From contig NZ_JBHUJB010000054.1 of assembly GCF_042683245.1 (NCBI RefSeq), positions 1 through 64,000 of the forward strand: DNA of 64,000 bases. Reading direction: 5' to 3'. Each line of letters starts with the position of its first letter. Positions within the stretch are counted from its first letter, which is position 1. Source of the DNA: Rubritalea tangerina (GTDB taxonomy: Bacteria; Verrucomicrobiota; Verrucomicrobiia; Verrucomicrobiales; Akkermansiaceae). The translations under genes and the position numbers were made by a program. Shown piece by piece: positions 8,303 through 17,171 of the stretch. A model generated the notes under the pieces. That model saw only the letters and a program-made list of their open reading frames with translations, was not told the DNA's origin and searched no databases.

Positions 8303-8604
8303 GGCACGTGTTTTTTGGGAGGTGGGTTGAGGGGAATGAGTGGATTTAGGTTGCAGAGAATTTGTGATTGAGGGGAGAGGTTCGCGCCATTTTAGAGGGG
8401 CGATCTGAGAAGTTCTCGAAAAATTGGATCTTTACATATGTGGGGAGATTCTTCTAGGTTTTTTGAGCCACCTTGAGGCAATATAAGCAAAACGACACAC
8501 ACAATAAAGAGGGAGCTTTGAAAAAGGCTCCCTCTTTTTGGTTTGGTAACAGGAGGTGGGGAGTTGGGAAGAAATTTTCATTTTTCATCAAGTGTGTGTG
8601 ATGG
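8303..8604. other. Intergenic region with an orphan terminator, possible small RNA
   Basis: This 300-base gap has no convincing open frame. It holds a strong plus-strand terminator (8506-8539) with no plus-strand gene before it, and a purine-rich AGGAGGTGGGG at about 8551. The sequence before the terminator (about 8410-8505) could encode a small RNA, or could be the tail of a deleted gene. Confidence 0.35.
8506..8539 (+). terminator. Strong rho-independent terminator with no upstream gene
   Basis: AAAGAGGGAGC (8506-8516) pairs over 11 bp with GCTCCCTCTTT (8527-8537), followed by a T run to 8539. No plus-strand gene ends upstream; the preceding gene is on the other strand. Confidence 0.8.
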
Positions 8605-9732
8605 GTGCGAGAGGGGAAGGGTGAGCTGGTGGTTGAGTTTAAAAGGAATGGGCAGGTTATAGGTGAGTTGTCGAGCTGCTGGATTCATTTGTTAGATGTT
8701 AGGAAAATGTATGAACGTGTGAAGGTGACACCTGATCATCCAGATTTGATTGCGCAACCTAGTGATTTTGTTGGGAGCGATGTTGATGAGAAGCCACCTG
8801 AACCGATCATGAGTTGGGTAGGGGATTCTGCTGGGCATGAGTTTGTGAAGGACCCGGATGAGGAAGAGAAGTATTTGATTTTTGTACACGGCTGGCGGAT
8901 GACCTATGCGGGGTCGCAGAAGTATGCAGAGACGATGTTTAAGCGTTTATGGCACGGTGGGTACAAGGGGAGGTATTCATTTGTGAGGTGGCCAACTTAT
9001 TCTGAGGACACGCATGCGGTGACGGATGCGCTATTTACATACAACAACTCGGATTATCGAGCGTGGAAGTCTGGCCGAAGTTTAGCTGAGTATGTAGCGA
9101 GTTTACCGCCGAGTTACACAGTGAATGTGACGGCCCATAGCATGGGGAATATTGTGGTAGGGGCAGCGATTCGGGAGGGGATGCGGGTGGTCAATTATGG
9201 GTTATTGAATGCAGCAGTTCCGGCGATGTGTTATGAAGATAATTCGGCTTTGTATATCAATGTACGTGAAACACCTGATGGTGATGATGACCCTGTCACA
9301 TCCGAGTTAGGGTTTGGGGATAAATTAAGGTTCACGCATGGGGCCAATCTGGTGAACTTTTTTTTAAGGAATGATGAGGCGTTAGAAGCATGGGAGACTA
9401 ACAATAGCATCTTCAAGCCGCAGCGATATGGGGCGACTCGACTCACTGGGTATTACTATGACAGAAGTCAGGCGCAAGGGATGAGACTGGGGATCAACTT
9501 TTGGTCGTCACGTGATAGATTTTTGAGAGCTTTTCATGAGGCTGCAGCTTTAGCGACGGCATCGAGAACAAGGACGGTAGGTGCGGAGGGGCGTACAGGG
9601 GGGGCTGTGAATGAGAGTGTTGATATGGGCACGCTGTATGGTTTTGGTTCTACGCACAGTGCTCAATGGAAGTGGCGTTGTCAGTATACTGATGACTTTT
9701 ACGAGGGATTGATTGAGAAGCTGAAGCTTTAA
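8605..9732 (+). CDS. Alpha/beta hydrolase (DUF900-like), probably 5'-truncated
   Basis: A 375-residue frame starting at GTG 8605, just after an in-frame stop. The lipase-like core has LIFVHGWRM (oxyanion region, about 91), a nucleophile elbow TAHSMGN (Ser about 174) and a late region rich in aromatic residues. The first 90 residues (FKRNGQVIG, then WIHLLDVRKMYERVKV) read like the middle of a larger protein. There is no signal peptide and no clear start; the ribosome-like AGGAGG at 8551 points to a different frame. I therefore think the gene lost its 5' part, though a stand-alone product is possible. A small anchored protein gene follows after 13 bases. Confidence 0.65.
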   Translation: MREGKGELVVEFKRNGQVIGELSSCWIHLLDVRKMYERVKVTPDHPDLIAQPSDFVGSDVDEKPPEPIMSWVGDSAGHEFVKDPDEEEKYLIFVHGWRMTYAGSQKYAETMFKRLWHGGYKGRYSFVRWPTYSEDTHAVTDALFTYNNSDYRAWKSGRSLAEYVASLPPSYTVNVTAHSMGNIVVGAAIREGMRVVNYGLLNAAVPAMCYEDNSALYINVRETPDGDDDPVTSELGFGDKLRFTHGANLVNFFLRNDEALEAWETNNSIFKPQRYGATRLTGYYYDRSQAQGMRLGINFWSSRDRFLRAFHEAAALATASRTRTVGAEGRTGGAVNESVDMGTLYGFGSTHSAQWKWRCQYTDDFYEGLIEKLKL

Positions 9733-9745
9733 AAGAGAATTGTAT

Positions 9746-10783
9746 ATGGAGACGAAATGGCAGTGGAGAATCGTGTTTGGGTTATTGTTGATAGGGGCTT
9801 GCTTCATAGGCTTAGAGGTCATGGGCGGCAGTGAGGGAACTCGAGTGAAGGAGGGAGTGGCTGAGAGGGAGAGAGTGATGAGAAAGGAAAGGGGGCAGGC
9901 AGAAGTGGTTGAGGTAGAAAGGAAAAAGCAACTTTGGCATGAAGCCTATTCTAGCTCTATTGATTATTGGGCCAAAGTGGTCGATGAGGATGGGAAGCCG
10001 CTAATGGGTGCTGAGGTGCATTTTATTTTGCGAGATGATCGTTCTTGGTCTTTCGATGGAGGAAAGAATTCACGGCATATTCTTGTGAGTGATGAGGGGG
10101 GGATTGTGCATTTGGGTGGCAAGAGAGGCGCTGGAGTTGTTGCTGAGGCGCGTATGCCAGGGTATGCGCCCCTGTATGGCGCGGAGGGGAGGAACTTAGC
10201 GCGAGATTCAGTGGATTATAGTTCTCAGGAGAAGTGGGCCATGGAGGGAAGGCCTAACAGGCTAGAGCCCAAGGTTTTAAAAATGAGAAAGAAGCAAGTG
10301 CGGGAAGAGATAGTTTACGCGAAGGTGCGTCGGAGGTCTGTGAGGAAAGATGGAAGTCCAGTGATGATGGACTTTTTTGAGGAAGGGATACCTGTGCAGT
10401 TAAAGTTATTTTGCAGGTCTGCGAGTCCAGAGCCATTCACTCATGCTCGCTATGAGTGGGATGCTGGATTTGAAGTGCTGCAAGGTGGCTGGCAGGTGGT
10501 AGGTAAGAGCCGGGCAGTGATGGCGCCTGTGGATGGGTATGCTAGGGGGGCATTCCGCATCGAGATGACTGAAGGAATGGAGGGGAACTGGATTCGCTCT
10601 AGCCCTAATGGGGCGAGGGAATTTTGGCTGAGTCTGCAGGGGGGAGGGTTTGCAAGGCTACGCGTAGAGTTTGTGACCGGGAGGGATCACTGGGTGGACA
10701 TCGACCTCTGGTATAATGGTGAGGGGGGGAGAAGCTTTGAAGGATATGAGGCGGTGAAGCAAAAAGTTAGAAAAGGCCGATGA
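9746..10783 (+). CDS. Membrane-anchored protein with carboxypeptidase-regulatory-like (Ig-type) domain
   Basis: About 345 residues from ATG 9746 (an in-frame TTG lies at 9740). One N-terminal membrane segment (WRIVFGLLLIGACFIGLEV) is followed by a basic/acidic stretch that may be coiled. A domain at about 70-150 (VDEDGKPLMGAEVHF, later HLGGKRGAGVVAEARMPGY) has the layout of CarboxypepD_reg-like domains. The C-terminal half is not recognised. It begins 13 bases after the alpha/beta hydrolase, so the two are likely co-transcribed, and overlaps the 3' end of the convergent hupE-like gene by 17 bases. Confidence 0.6.
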   Translation: METKWQWRIVFGLLLIGACFIGLEVMGGSEGTRVKEGVAERERVMRKERGQAEVVEVERKKQLWHEAYSSSIDYWAKVVDEDGKPLMGAEVHFILRDDRSWSFDGGKNSRHILVSDEGGIVHLGGKRGAGVVAEARMPGYAPLYGAEGRNLARDSVDYSSQEKWAMEGRPNRLEPKVLKMRKKQVREEIVYAKVRRRSVRKDGSPVMMDFFEEGIPVQLKLFCRSASPEPFTHARYEWDAGFEVLQGGWQVVGKSRAVMAPVDGYARGAFRIEMTEGMEGNWIRSSPNGAREFWLSLQGGGFARLRVEFVTGRDHWVDIDLWYNGEGGRSFEGYEAVKQKVRKGR

Positions 10784-11915
10784 GTCGTTCTAACATCCAA
10801 TAGGTACCAACTGAGGCGATGGCGAGGGAAGCGGTTTTTGTAATTTTGTGGAAGTAGGGTTTATTTTTTGCCCAAGTGAGGGTGATGAGGATGATGGCGA
10901 TGACGGTGATTTGGCCGAGTTCGACACCGAGGTTGGCAGCGATGAGAGGCAGGGCGAGATCGGCACTTGCGCGGATTTTATCACCGAGTACGGAGGCAAA
11001 GCCGAGTCCATGGATGAGTCCGAACAGGAAGATGGTCAGGAGTCGGTGTTTTTTCAGGGTATGGCTGAAGAGGTTTTCTACGGCGACGTAGACGATAGTG
11101 GCGGCAATGAAGATCTCGGTCCAGGCCATGAGTGTGGGGGGAAAAGCGGGGATGAAGTTGGTGACCGCGAGTCCGAGGGTGATGGTATGGCCGAGGGTAA
11201 AGATAAGGGATTGGGACAGGAGTGGGCGCCAAGCAAAGCTGAGAAAGCAAAGTGCGGCGATGAAGAGGACGTGGTCCCAACCTTCAGGGATGACATGACG
11301 GAATCCGTAATCGAGGAGGCTGATGAATGAGGCCTGAGCGGTGGGTGGGGTAGCATTGAGCGAGAGCAATGTTTGTGATTTGCCGGGGTAGGCGGTGACA
11401 ATGCGGTCAAGCCCCATGCGTTCGTATCCGAATGCGTAGTCTGGGTGGTCACCTTCAGAGAGTGTGACTTGGAGGGTACCTGAAGTGTCCGGGATGTTTC
11501 CGAGGCATTGGATAGAGAAGTATGCGAAGCCGAGGTCAGTGTAGGGGTTGGCAAAGCTGGGAGGGGAGGTTTCCCACTCAGGAAAACTCACAGTGAAGTC
11601 GAGAGGGGTGGTTGCCTTAGGGGTGACCCACTGGAAGGTGAGGCATTCTCGTACGTATTTCTCCGCTTCTTTCCTTAGTAGGGCATGTTGGTCGGGTGTT
11701 TGGTCGATGAGCCACTGACGTTTTGGTTGGAGGGCTTCCTTGTCGGCGCGCATTTCAGGCAGGGCAATGCCTGCGTCGAAGCGGATTTCAGCAAGCCACT
11801 CGGCATCATCTGCTGAGAAATCTACAAATAGCTGTTGGACGATGTGTCCATTGGCTGAGGTTGCGAGGAGGAGGCCGAACAAGAATGAGTAGAATCTGAC
11901 TAATACAAATCGCAT
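10767..11915 (-). CDS. HupE/UreJ-family membrane protein
   Basis: About 382 residues from ATG 11915. The frame is open upstream to 12044, but this start gives a clean signal sequence (FYSFLFGLLLATSANGH) and avoids overlap with thiL. An exported domain of about 200 residues precedes six or so membrane helices. The membrane part carries HVIPEGWDHVLFIAAL, FTLGHTITL and HGLGFASVLG, the His-rich motifs of HupE/UreJ proteins, which are proposed nickel, cobalt or copper permeases. No hydrogenase or urease genes are nearby, so the metal is open. Confidence 0.8.
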   Translation of the reverse strand: MRFVLVRFYSFLFGLLLATSANGHIVQQLFVDFSADDAEWLAEIRFDAGIALPEMRADKEALQPKRQWLIDQTPDQHALLRKEAEKYVRECLTFQWVTPKATTPLDFTVSFPEWETSPPSFANPYTDLGFAYFSIQCLGNIPDTSGTLQVTLSEGDHPDYAFGYERMGLDRIVTAYPGKSQTLLSLNATPPTAQASFISLLDYGFRHVIPEGWDHVLFIAALCFLSFAWRPLLSQSLIFTLGHTITLGLAVTNFIPAFPPTLMAWTEIFIAATIVYVAVENLFSHTLKKHRLLTIFLFGLIHGLGFASVLGDKIRASADLALPLIAANLGVELGQITVIAIILITLTWAKNKPYFHKITKTASLAIASVGTYWMLERLIGLF

Positions 11916-12015
11916 TTCAAAGGAGACAAATGTTTTTTTGTGAGCTTGTATTGCGCTAGGCGAAAGAGTTGATGCCTGTGACTCAGGGAAGAGGTGGAAA
12001 GAATGTGTGTGGGTG

Positions 12016-12903
12016 CTAGGAGCTGAAGTGTTCCCAACCTCCATTGAGGGGAGTGGAAGGAGAATCGGCAGTGGTCATATGTCCGATTTGGGTGAGTGGG
12101 GGGAAGTGTGAGGGCCAGGAATTTTGAAGATCAGAGGCTAGAGATGGGGGGAGCGTAAAGAGGAGTTCGTAGTCTTCGCCATCAGCTAGTGCTTGCTGCG
12201 TGGTGCAGCTAGGAGTCAGAGGAAGGGAATTGAGGTCGAGTTGGTAATGGGTCTGGCTGAGTTGTGCCAGGCGTGGGAGGTCTTTAGCGAGGCCATCTGA
12301 GAGGTCCATCATGGCGGATGGCTTGTGGTGCTTTACCAGCCACTGGGCGGGTTCAAGGCGCGGGGTGAAATCAAGATGTTTTCCGTGAATAGAACCTCCG
12401 AGTGAGCCCGTGACGAAGATGGCATCGCCAGGTTGGCTGGTTGAGCGTTTGACAAGGTGTTGTGGGGGGAGTGAGCCGGTTCCGGCAACGGAGATGATAT
12501 TGGGGGCGAGTGGGGGGGCGGAAGATGTTTCTCCGCCGACGATGGAGAGTTCAAAGTCCGTGGCACAGCGTTGGATACCGGAATAGAGGGCGTCGAGCCA
12601 CTCGACGGAGGTGTCTGGGCGCAGGATGAGAGTGATGACACAGGCTGTGGGGGTACCTCCCATTGCGGCGATATCACTCACGACGCGTGCTAGGGCTTTC
12701 CAGCCAACGCGCTCGGCGTCAGCTTCTGGTAGGAAGTGGACAGACTCGACAACACAGTCCGTTTTGAGAAGGAGCAGTGAGCCGTCGGCTTGTGTGATCA
12801 CGGCACAGTCGTCACCGGGGCCTACAAGCACATCATCGCGTTGGTGGAGATGTTGGGTGACTCGTTGGATGAGTGCATCTTCGTGGCTATCGGAGAGCTT
12901 CAT
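12016..12903 (-). CDS. thiL: Thiamine-monophosphate kinase ThiL
   Basis: A 295-residue enzyme that phosphorylates thiamine monophosphate to the diphosphate cofactor. Family landmarks: VGPGDDCAV (metal-binding Asp pair, about 27), KTDCVVESVHF, VSDIAAMGG (about 75), IVGGETSS, GDAIFVTGSLGGS (about 150) and MMDLSDGLAKDL (about 198). The length is slightly short because the C-terminal domain is compact. It overlaps the upstream CPBP gene by four bases, ATGA style, implying translational coupling. Confidence 0.93.
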   Translation of the reverse strand: MKLSDSHEDALIQRVTQHLHQRDDVLVGPGDDCAVITQADGSLLLLKTDCVVESVHFLPEADAERVGWKALARVVSDIAAMGGTPTACVITLILRPDTSVEWLDALYSGIQRCATDFELSIVGGETSSAPPLAPNIISVAGTGSLPPQHLVKRSTSQPGDAIFVTGSLGGSIHGKHLDFTPRLEPAQWLVKHHKPSAMMDLSDGLAKDLPRLAQLSQTHYQLDLNSLPLTPSCTTQQALADGEDYELLFTLPPSLASDLQNSWPSHFPPLTQIGHMTTADSPSTPLNGGWEHFSS

Positions 12904-13751
12904 AGTTGGTCTCCCATGGTCAGCATGAAGAAGATATTGATACTATTGAACATGGCGTGACAGAGGATGGGAGCCCAGATGCTGCCACTTTTCTCGTAGA
13001 GTATGGCGAGCAGGATGCCGAAGATTGAGAGTGGGATCAGTGCCCAGATTTGGCCATGGATAGCGCCGAAAAGGATGCCGGAAGTGATGGCAGCGATGGT
13101 GGGTTCGGAGAAGCGCTTGATGACGGGGTAGAGGTAGCCACGGAAGATGATTTCTTCGGCGACGGGAGCGATGACACAGGCGCCGAGAATGATGATGAGG
13201 AGTTTTTCACCGGATTGGGTGTTGAGCATTTCATTGACGATATGCTGGTTTTGTTTTTCTCCGAGGCGCTCGCTGAGCCATTGTTCGAGTCCAGCCTGAC
13301 CTAGGATAATGGAGATGATATAGATGAGGATGTAGGCAGCAGCTGCCCAGGCGATGACTTGTGCTGGGTGTTTAGGCTGGAGTCCGAGGCCGTCTGGGTA
13401 GCGGTCTCGCGCGGTGAAGAGGCCGAGTACGATGGCGGCCATCATGATGAGGATACCAAAATTGATAAGCATGCTGAGGGGGCTGAGTTCCGTCATGCTT
13501 GGATCCACGTGTGGCATGGCAAGAGTCACGGTGAACGGGAGAGTGACGAGGATGCAACCGAGGATATCGAGTGGACCGAAAAGGGAGGTGTCAACCTTGC
13601 CGATTTGATTCCACTGAAGGCTGGGGATAGCACTGCGCAGCCATGAATGAATGATCCCCGCCATGACGGCAGCGAGTACGCAGATGAGGGCAACATCCTG
13701 GAGAATACTGTGGCCGTATGCACCAGGGGTGAGCGTCACGAGAGGAGTCAT
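12900..13751 (-). CDS. CPBP-family intramembrane glutamic endopeptidase (Rce1-like)
   Basis: About 283 residues from ATG 13751; the open frame reaches 13838, but the upstream part would overlap ispG. Six to eight membrane helices. The protease signature EEIIFRGYLYP (Glu-Glu pair, about 193), FGAIHGQ and CHAMFN are the conserved motifs of ABI/CPBP proteases related to eukaryotic CAAX protease Rce1. In bacteria the roles range from bacteriocin immunity to peptide processing; none can be chosen here. It lies between ispG and thiL in one transcription unit. Confidence 0.88.
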   Translation of the reverse strand: MTPLVTLTPGAYGHSILQDVALICVLAAVMAGIIHSWLRSAIPSLQWNQIGKVDTSLFGPLDILGCILVTLPFTVTLAMPHVDPSMTELSPLSMLINFGILIMMAAIVLGLFTARDRYPDGLGLQPKHPAQVIAWAAAAYILIYIISIILGQAGLEQWLSERLGEKQNQHIVNEMLNTQSGEKLLIIILGACVIAPVAEEIIFRGYLYPVIKRFSEPTIAAITSGILFGAIHGQIWALIPLSIFGILLAILYEKSGSIWAPILCHAMFNSINIFFMLTMGDQL

Positions 13752-13755
13752 AATG

Positions 13756-15558
13756 TTAGATTTCAGCAACAACAGCAGGAGGTTCAATCCACTTATCGTG
13801 TTCTTTGATAAGGTCGATGAGGCGGTCAACGGCTTCATCTTCAGGGATGTTGAACTTCACAGGGGTCTTGTTGACGTAGAGGTTTATTTTGTTGGGTGCG
13901 CCACCTACGTAGCCGAAGTCGGCATCGGCCATTTCACCTGGGCCGTTGACGATACAACCCATGACGGCGATGCGGACCCCTTTGAGGTGGCCGGTGGCGG
14001 CGCGAATTTTTTGGGTGGTTTCTTGGAGGTTGAAGAGGGTGCGACCGCATGACGGGCAGGCGACGTAGTCTGTTTTAAAGATGCGGGTGCCGGCGGCTTG
14101 GAGGATATTATAGGAGAGGCGCAGGGACTGACCTGGGGCTTGTTCGCCCTGAACGAGGACGGCGTCTCCGATTCCATCGCAGAGGAGTGAGCCGATGTTT
14201 CGAGCGGCAGTGAGGAGGGTCTCTTGGAAGTCTTTATTGGGGTCGTTAGACGGGTGGAAGGTGTCCTTGAGGAGAATTGGGTGATGGGCATCTAGCTTGC
14301 AGGCGAGGAGTCTGAAGGCGTGGATGACTGCCATTGGGTGGCCATCGGGGATGGTGACGAGCTTGGGCTCGGTTTCGGCATTGATGGTGGCGATTTCTTT
14401 TTCATTTTCTGGGTCCACTTCGGTGACCCCCGATTGTTCGACGATGATTTCTGGTGTGAAGTCGCCGAGTTTATCAATTTTGTGAGCGAGGGCGTCGTAT
14501 TTGTGTTGGGAGGTAAAGACGCGGACGGTATTGGCACCGCCGAGTTTCAAGTCATTGATGGTAATTTCTTTTGATTTCCTTCTGGTATAGGAAAAGGGGT
14601 CATAGCTGAGGGTGCCACGTTGTTGGTCTTCGGGGTCGTGTGGGAGGTGGGAGTCGGCGATATTATCGACGAGTGCGAGGGCGACTGGGATCTCTTTCAC
14701 TGGGTCTTCAGTGAGGGAGACGCGGATGGTATCTCCGACGCCATCGGCGAGGAGAGAACCGATACCGATGGCTGACTTGATGCGGCCGTCTTCACCGTCA
14801 CCAGCTTCGGTGACACCGAGGTGAATCGGGTAGTTCCAGTCGGGGCCTTCTTGCATGAGACGCGCCACGAGGAGTCGGTAGGCTTCGATCATGACCTTGG
14901 GGTTAGAAGCCTTCATGGAGAAGATGAAGTTATGGTAGTCGTTGTCGCGGGCGATACGGGCGAATTCGAGTGCGGACTCGACCATGCCGAGTGGGGTATC
15001 GCCGTAGCGGTTCATGATACGGTCGGAGAGTGAGCCATGGTTGGTACCGATGCGCATGGCGCGCATTTTGTCCTTACAGAGGAGGACGAGAGGGGTGAAT
15101 TCTTCACGGATGCGTTCGAGTTCTTCCTCGTACTGGGCATCGGTGTATTCGCGGATTTCAAATTTCTTTTTATCGGCGTAGTTGCCTGGGTTGACGCGAA
15201 TTTTTTCGACCCATTTAGCGGCTTCGAGGGCGGCATCTGGTTTAAAGTGGATATCGGCGACGATGGGGACTTGGCATTCGGCGGCTCGGACTTCGCGCAC
15301 GATATTTTCGAGGTTTTCGGCGTATTTACGGGTTTGTGCGGTGACGCGCACGAGTTCGCAGCCGGCGTGTGCGAGGTCGAGGATTTCTTTGACACAGCCA
15401 TCGGTATCGCGGGTATCCGAGGTAATCATGGACTGGATACGAACTGGGTTATCACCGCCGAACTTGAGATTACCGACGGAGATTTCACGAGAGACTCGGC
15501 GTTGGTAGGCGAAGAGGTCTGGGCAGTAGTGGAGAGCTGAGTGAGCGTCTGCGGTCAT
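13756..15558 (-). CDS. ispG: (E)-4-hydroxy-3-methylbut-2-enyl-diphosphate synthase IspG, long form
   Basis: A 600-residue IspG (GcpE) of the MEP isoprenoid pathway. It has an N-terminal TIM barrel (VRIQSMITSDTRD near 35, VRVNPGNY near 120). The C-terminal iron-sulfur domain has CPSCGRT (about 497) and MGCIVNGPGE (about 530), giving the three Cys ligands. The extra domain of about 200 residues between them is typical of the long IspG form in plants, chlamydiae and Bacteroidetes, so its presence fits the PVC superphylum. The reductant is a flavodoxin or ferredoxin. It is first in a likely ispG-CPBP-thiL unit. Confidence 0.96.
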   Translation of the reverse strand: MTADAHSALHYCPDLFAYQRRVSREISVGNLKFGGDNPVRIQSMITSDTRDTDGCVKEILDLAHAGCELVRVTAQTRKYAENLENIVREVRAAECQVPIVADIHFKPDAALEAAKWVEKIRVNPGNYADKKKFEIREYTDAQYEEELERIREEFTPLVLLCKDKMRAMRIGTNHGSLSDRIMNRYGDTPLGMVESALEFARIARDNDYHNFIFSMKASNPKVMIEAYRLLVARLMQEGPDWNYPIHLGVTEAGDGEDGRIKSAIGIGSLLADGVGDTIRVSLTEDPVKEIPVALALVDNIADSHLPHDPEDQQRGTLSYDPFSYTRRKSKEITINDLKLGGANTVRVFTSQHKYDALAHKIDKLGDFTPEIIVEQSGVTEVDPENEKEIATINAETEPKLVTIPDGHPMAVIHAFRLLACKLDAHHPILLKDTFHPSNDPNKDFQETLLTAARNIGSLLCDGIGDAVLVQGEQAPGQSLRLSYNILQAAGTRIFKTDYVACPSCGRTLFNLQETTQKIRAATGHLKGVRIAVMGCIVNGPGEMADADFGYVGGAPNKINLYVNKTPVKFNIPEDEAVDRLIDLIKEHDKWIEPPAVVAEI

Positions 15559-15632
15559 GATAAGTATGGGTATAGACTAGTTTTGGGCGTGCGTCCAAAT
15601 GTTGCGTTAGAAAAATTGAGTATGTGGGGGGC

Positions 15633-16520
15633 TTATTTGAGAGTGGCCATGGAATCGCCCATGCGGGCGTAGAGTTCTTGGCACTGGGAGCTATGCTCGA
15701 GGAGGTCGTTAGCGAGCTGGACTTTATTAGGTTCGAAGATGGTGATGGTGGAGGAACCGCCGAAGGCGAAGTAGCCTTTTTCATCACCTTTTTGAATGGC
15801 ATGTCCGGCCTGATAGGTTTGGAGGATAGAGCCGACGCAGGTGGCGCCAATTTCTAGAAGAAGGACTTTGCCGAGTTGTTCGGTTTCGAGGACTGTGCAG
15901 GTACGTTTATTTTCCCACATGTAGGCGAGGTTTTGGCGCAGGGCGATGGGAGACACAGAGAAGAGAGGTCCATTGATCAGTCTCGTTTCGCTTGGAGTTC
16001 CGGCGCAGGGGAAATGGAAGCGGTGGTAGTCAACGGGGCAGAGACGTGAGAGCACGAGGCTACCACCTTTGAATGAATTGTAGAGGGCGTCGTCGTTGAT
16101 GAGGGCTCTAAGGTTCCACTTTTGACCTTTGAGGAAGACCCCTTGGACGTCTTCTGCATTTTCGAACCCGAGGTGGCGACCATCGGCTGGGAAAACGACA
16201 GGAGTGTCGGCGATTGGGCGGGCGGAGGGCTTCAGTTTACGGTAAAAGAAGGCGTTAAAGTGGGGGTAAGTGTCCGGGGAATCTTGGAATTCCTCGGCAT
16301 CCATCTTATATTGCTGGATGAATGGAGCCACTTTATCGGCGGTTTGCGGGTGGTCCATTCGGCGGCCGTACCAGGCGGAGAAGAAAGGGCGTTTTACGAA
16401 GGAGTGGAGTGCAATTCTTCCGAGTGGGTTGCCGTAGGCCCATTTTAGGAAAGATTCTCCATAGACCTGTTCGGTTTCGATGCTATCTGTATAGCGATTA
16501 TAGAAAGTAATGGGATCCAC
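15633..16520 (-). CDS. psd: Phosphatidylserine decarboxylase
   Basis: A 295-residue proenzyme that makes phosphatidylethanolamine from phosphatidylserine at the inner membrane. It shows FNAFFYRKLKPSARP (about 88), VFPADGR, LCPVDYHRFHFPCAG with the active-site Asp/His (about 160) and a self-cleavage site FGGSSTI (about 248), whose Ser becomes the pyruvoyl group. GGSS replaces the more common LGST, as in the longer Psd subclass of Clostridium and PVC bacteria. It is divergent from the lipoprotein gene, with a 120-base promoter gap. Confidence 0.93.
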   Translation of the reverse strand: MDPITFYNRYTDSIETEQVYGESFLKWAYGNPLGRIALHSFVKRPFFSAWYGRRMDHPQTADKVAPFIQQYKMDAEEFQDSPDTYPHFNAFFYRKLKPSARPIADTPVVFPADGRHLGFENAEDVQGVFLKGQKWNLRALINDDALYNSFKGGSLVLSRLCPVDYHRFHFPCAGTPSETRLINGPLFSVSPIALRQNLAYMWENKRTCTVLETEQLGKVLLLEIGATCVGSILQTYQAGHAIQKGDEKGYFAFGGSSTITIFEPNKVQLANDLLEHSSQCQELYARMGDSMATLK

Positions 16521-16640
16521 GCGGCGTAGTGTGGGGCAGCAAACTGGAAAAGCAATCCATGAATGCAGCAGAAATCACGCGCCGCAGGGAGCCGATTACC
16601 CTTGCATCTTCCAGCACGCACAGCTATCGCCACAACAGCC

Positions 16641-17168
16641 ATGAACTTACAGAAGTTAGCTCTGGGGCTTGCCCCATTGATTGCTCTCAGCAGTTGCAAT
16701 GAGAGCACTGAGACCATTTCGGTCACTGAGACACGTAGACTTACCAGCTACGATGAAGAGGGAAACTTGCACGTGGCGATGCCAGCGGACTGGCGTCGGG
16801 TTCCGAGCACAGAGTTTCGTGACTACAACTGTAAGTTCAACGAGAATGGGGAGGTGTATATATCGATTGCCTCTGGTGACGTGAAGAGCAATGCGGAGCG
16901 TTGGTTAAAGCAATTTGAGGATACGCGCGAGCTAAGGTTGGAAGATTTGGAGAGGCTGGAGGTTTTAGGGAATCAGGGATACCTATTGGAGGCGAAGGGA
17001 ACGTTTCAAGGGATGCGAGGTGTGAAGACTGAAGATGCAGCCTTGTTGGGATTACTGGTGGAAACGAAGGGTAACTTAATCACGGTAAAGATGGTGGCTA
17101 AGGCTGATGAAGTGGCGGAGCAACGCGCTAACTTTATCGAGTTCTGCAAGAGCATAGAATGGAAGTAA
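16641..17168 (+). CDS. Lipoprotein of unknown function upstream of the cytochrome maturation genes
   Basis: About 175 residues from ATG 16641 (the frame is open to 16563, but the upstream part is basic and overlaps the promoter gap). A lipobox LIALSSC ends a short hydrophobic segment, so it is a lipoprotein with mature Cys at about 19. The mature domain begins with RRLTSYDEEG and MPADWRRVPS and ends FIEFCKSIEWK, the shape of PsbP-like or DUF1795-like small exported domains; I cannot assign it further. Its stop lies directly before the resB start, suggesting a shared operon. Confidence 0.7.
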   Translation: MNLQKLALGLAPLIALSSCNESTETISVTETRRLTSYDEEGNLHVAMPADWRRVPSTEFRDYNCKFNENGEVYISIASGDVKSNAERWLKQFEDTRELRLEDLERLEVLGNQGYLLEAKGTFQGMRGVKTEDAALLGLLVETKGNLITVKMVAKADEVAEQRANFIEFCKSIEWK

Positions 17169-17171
17169 GTG

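Noticed and set aside
11078..11554. 158-residue frame overlapping the HupE/UreJ gene, and similar long frames inside ispG, ilvC and the methylase gene
   Set aside because: Low-complexity composition and full overlap with well-supported genes.
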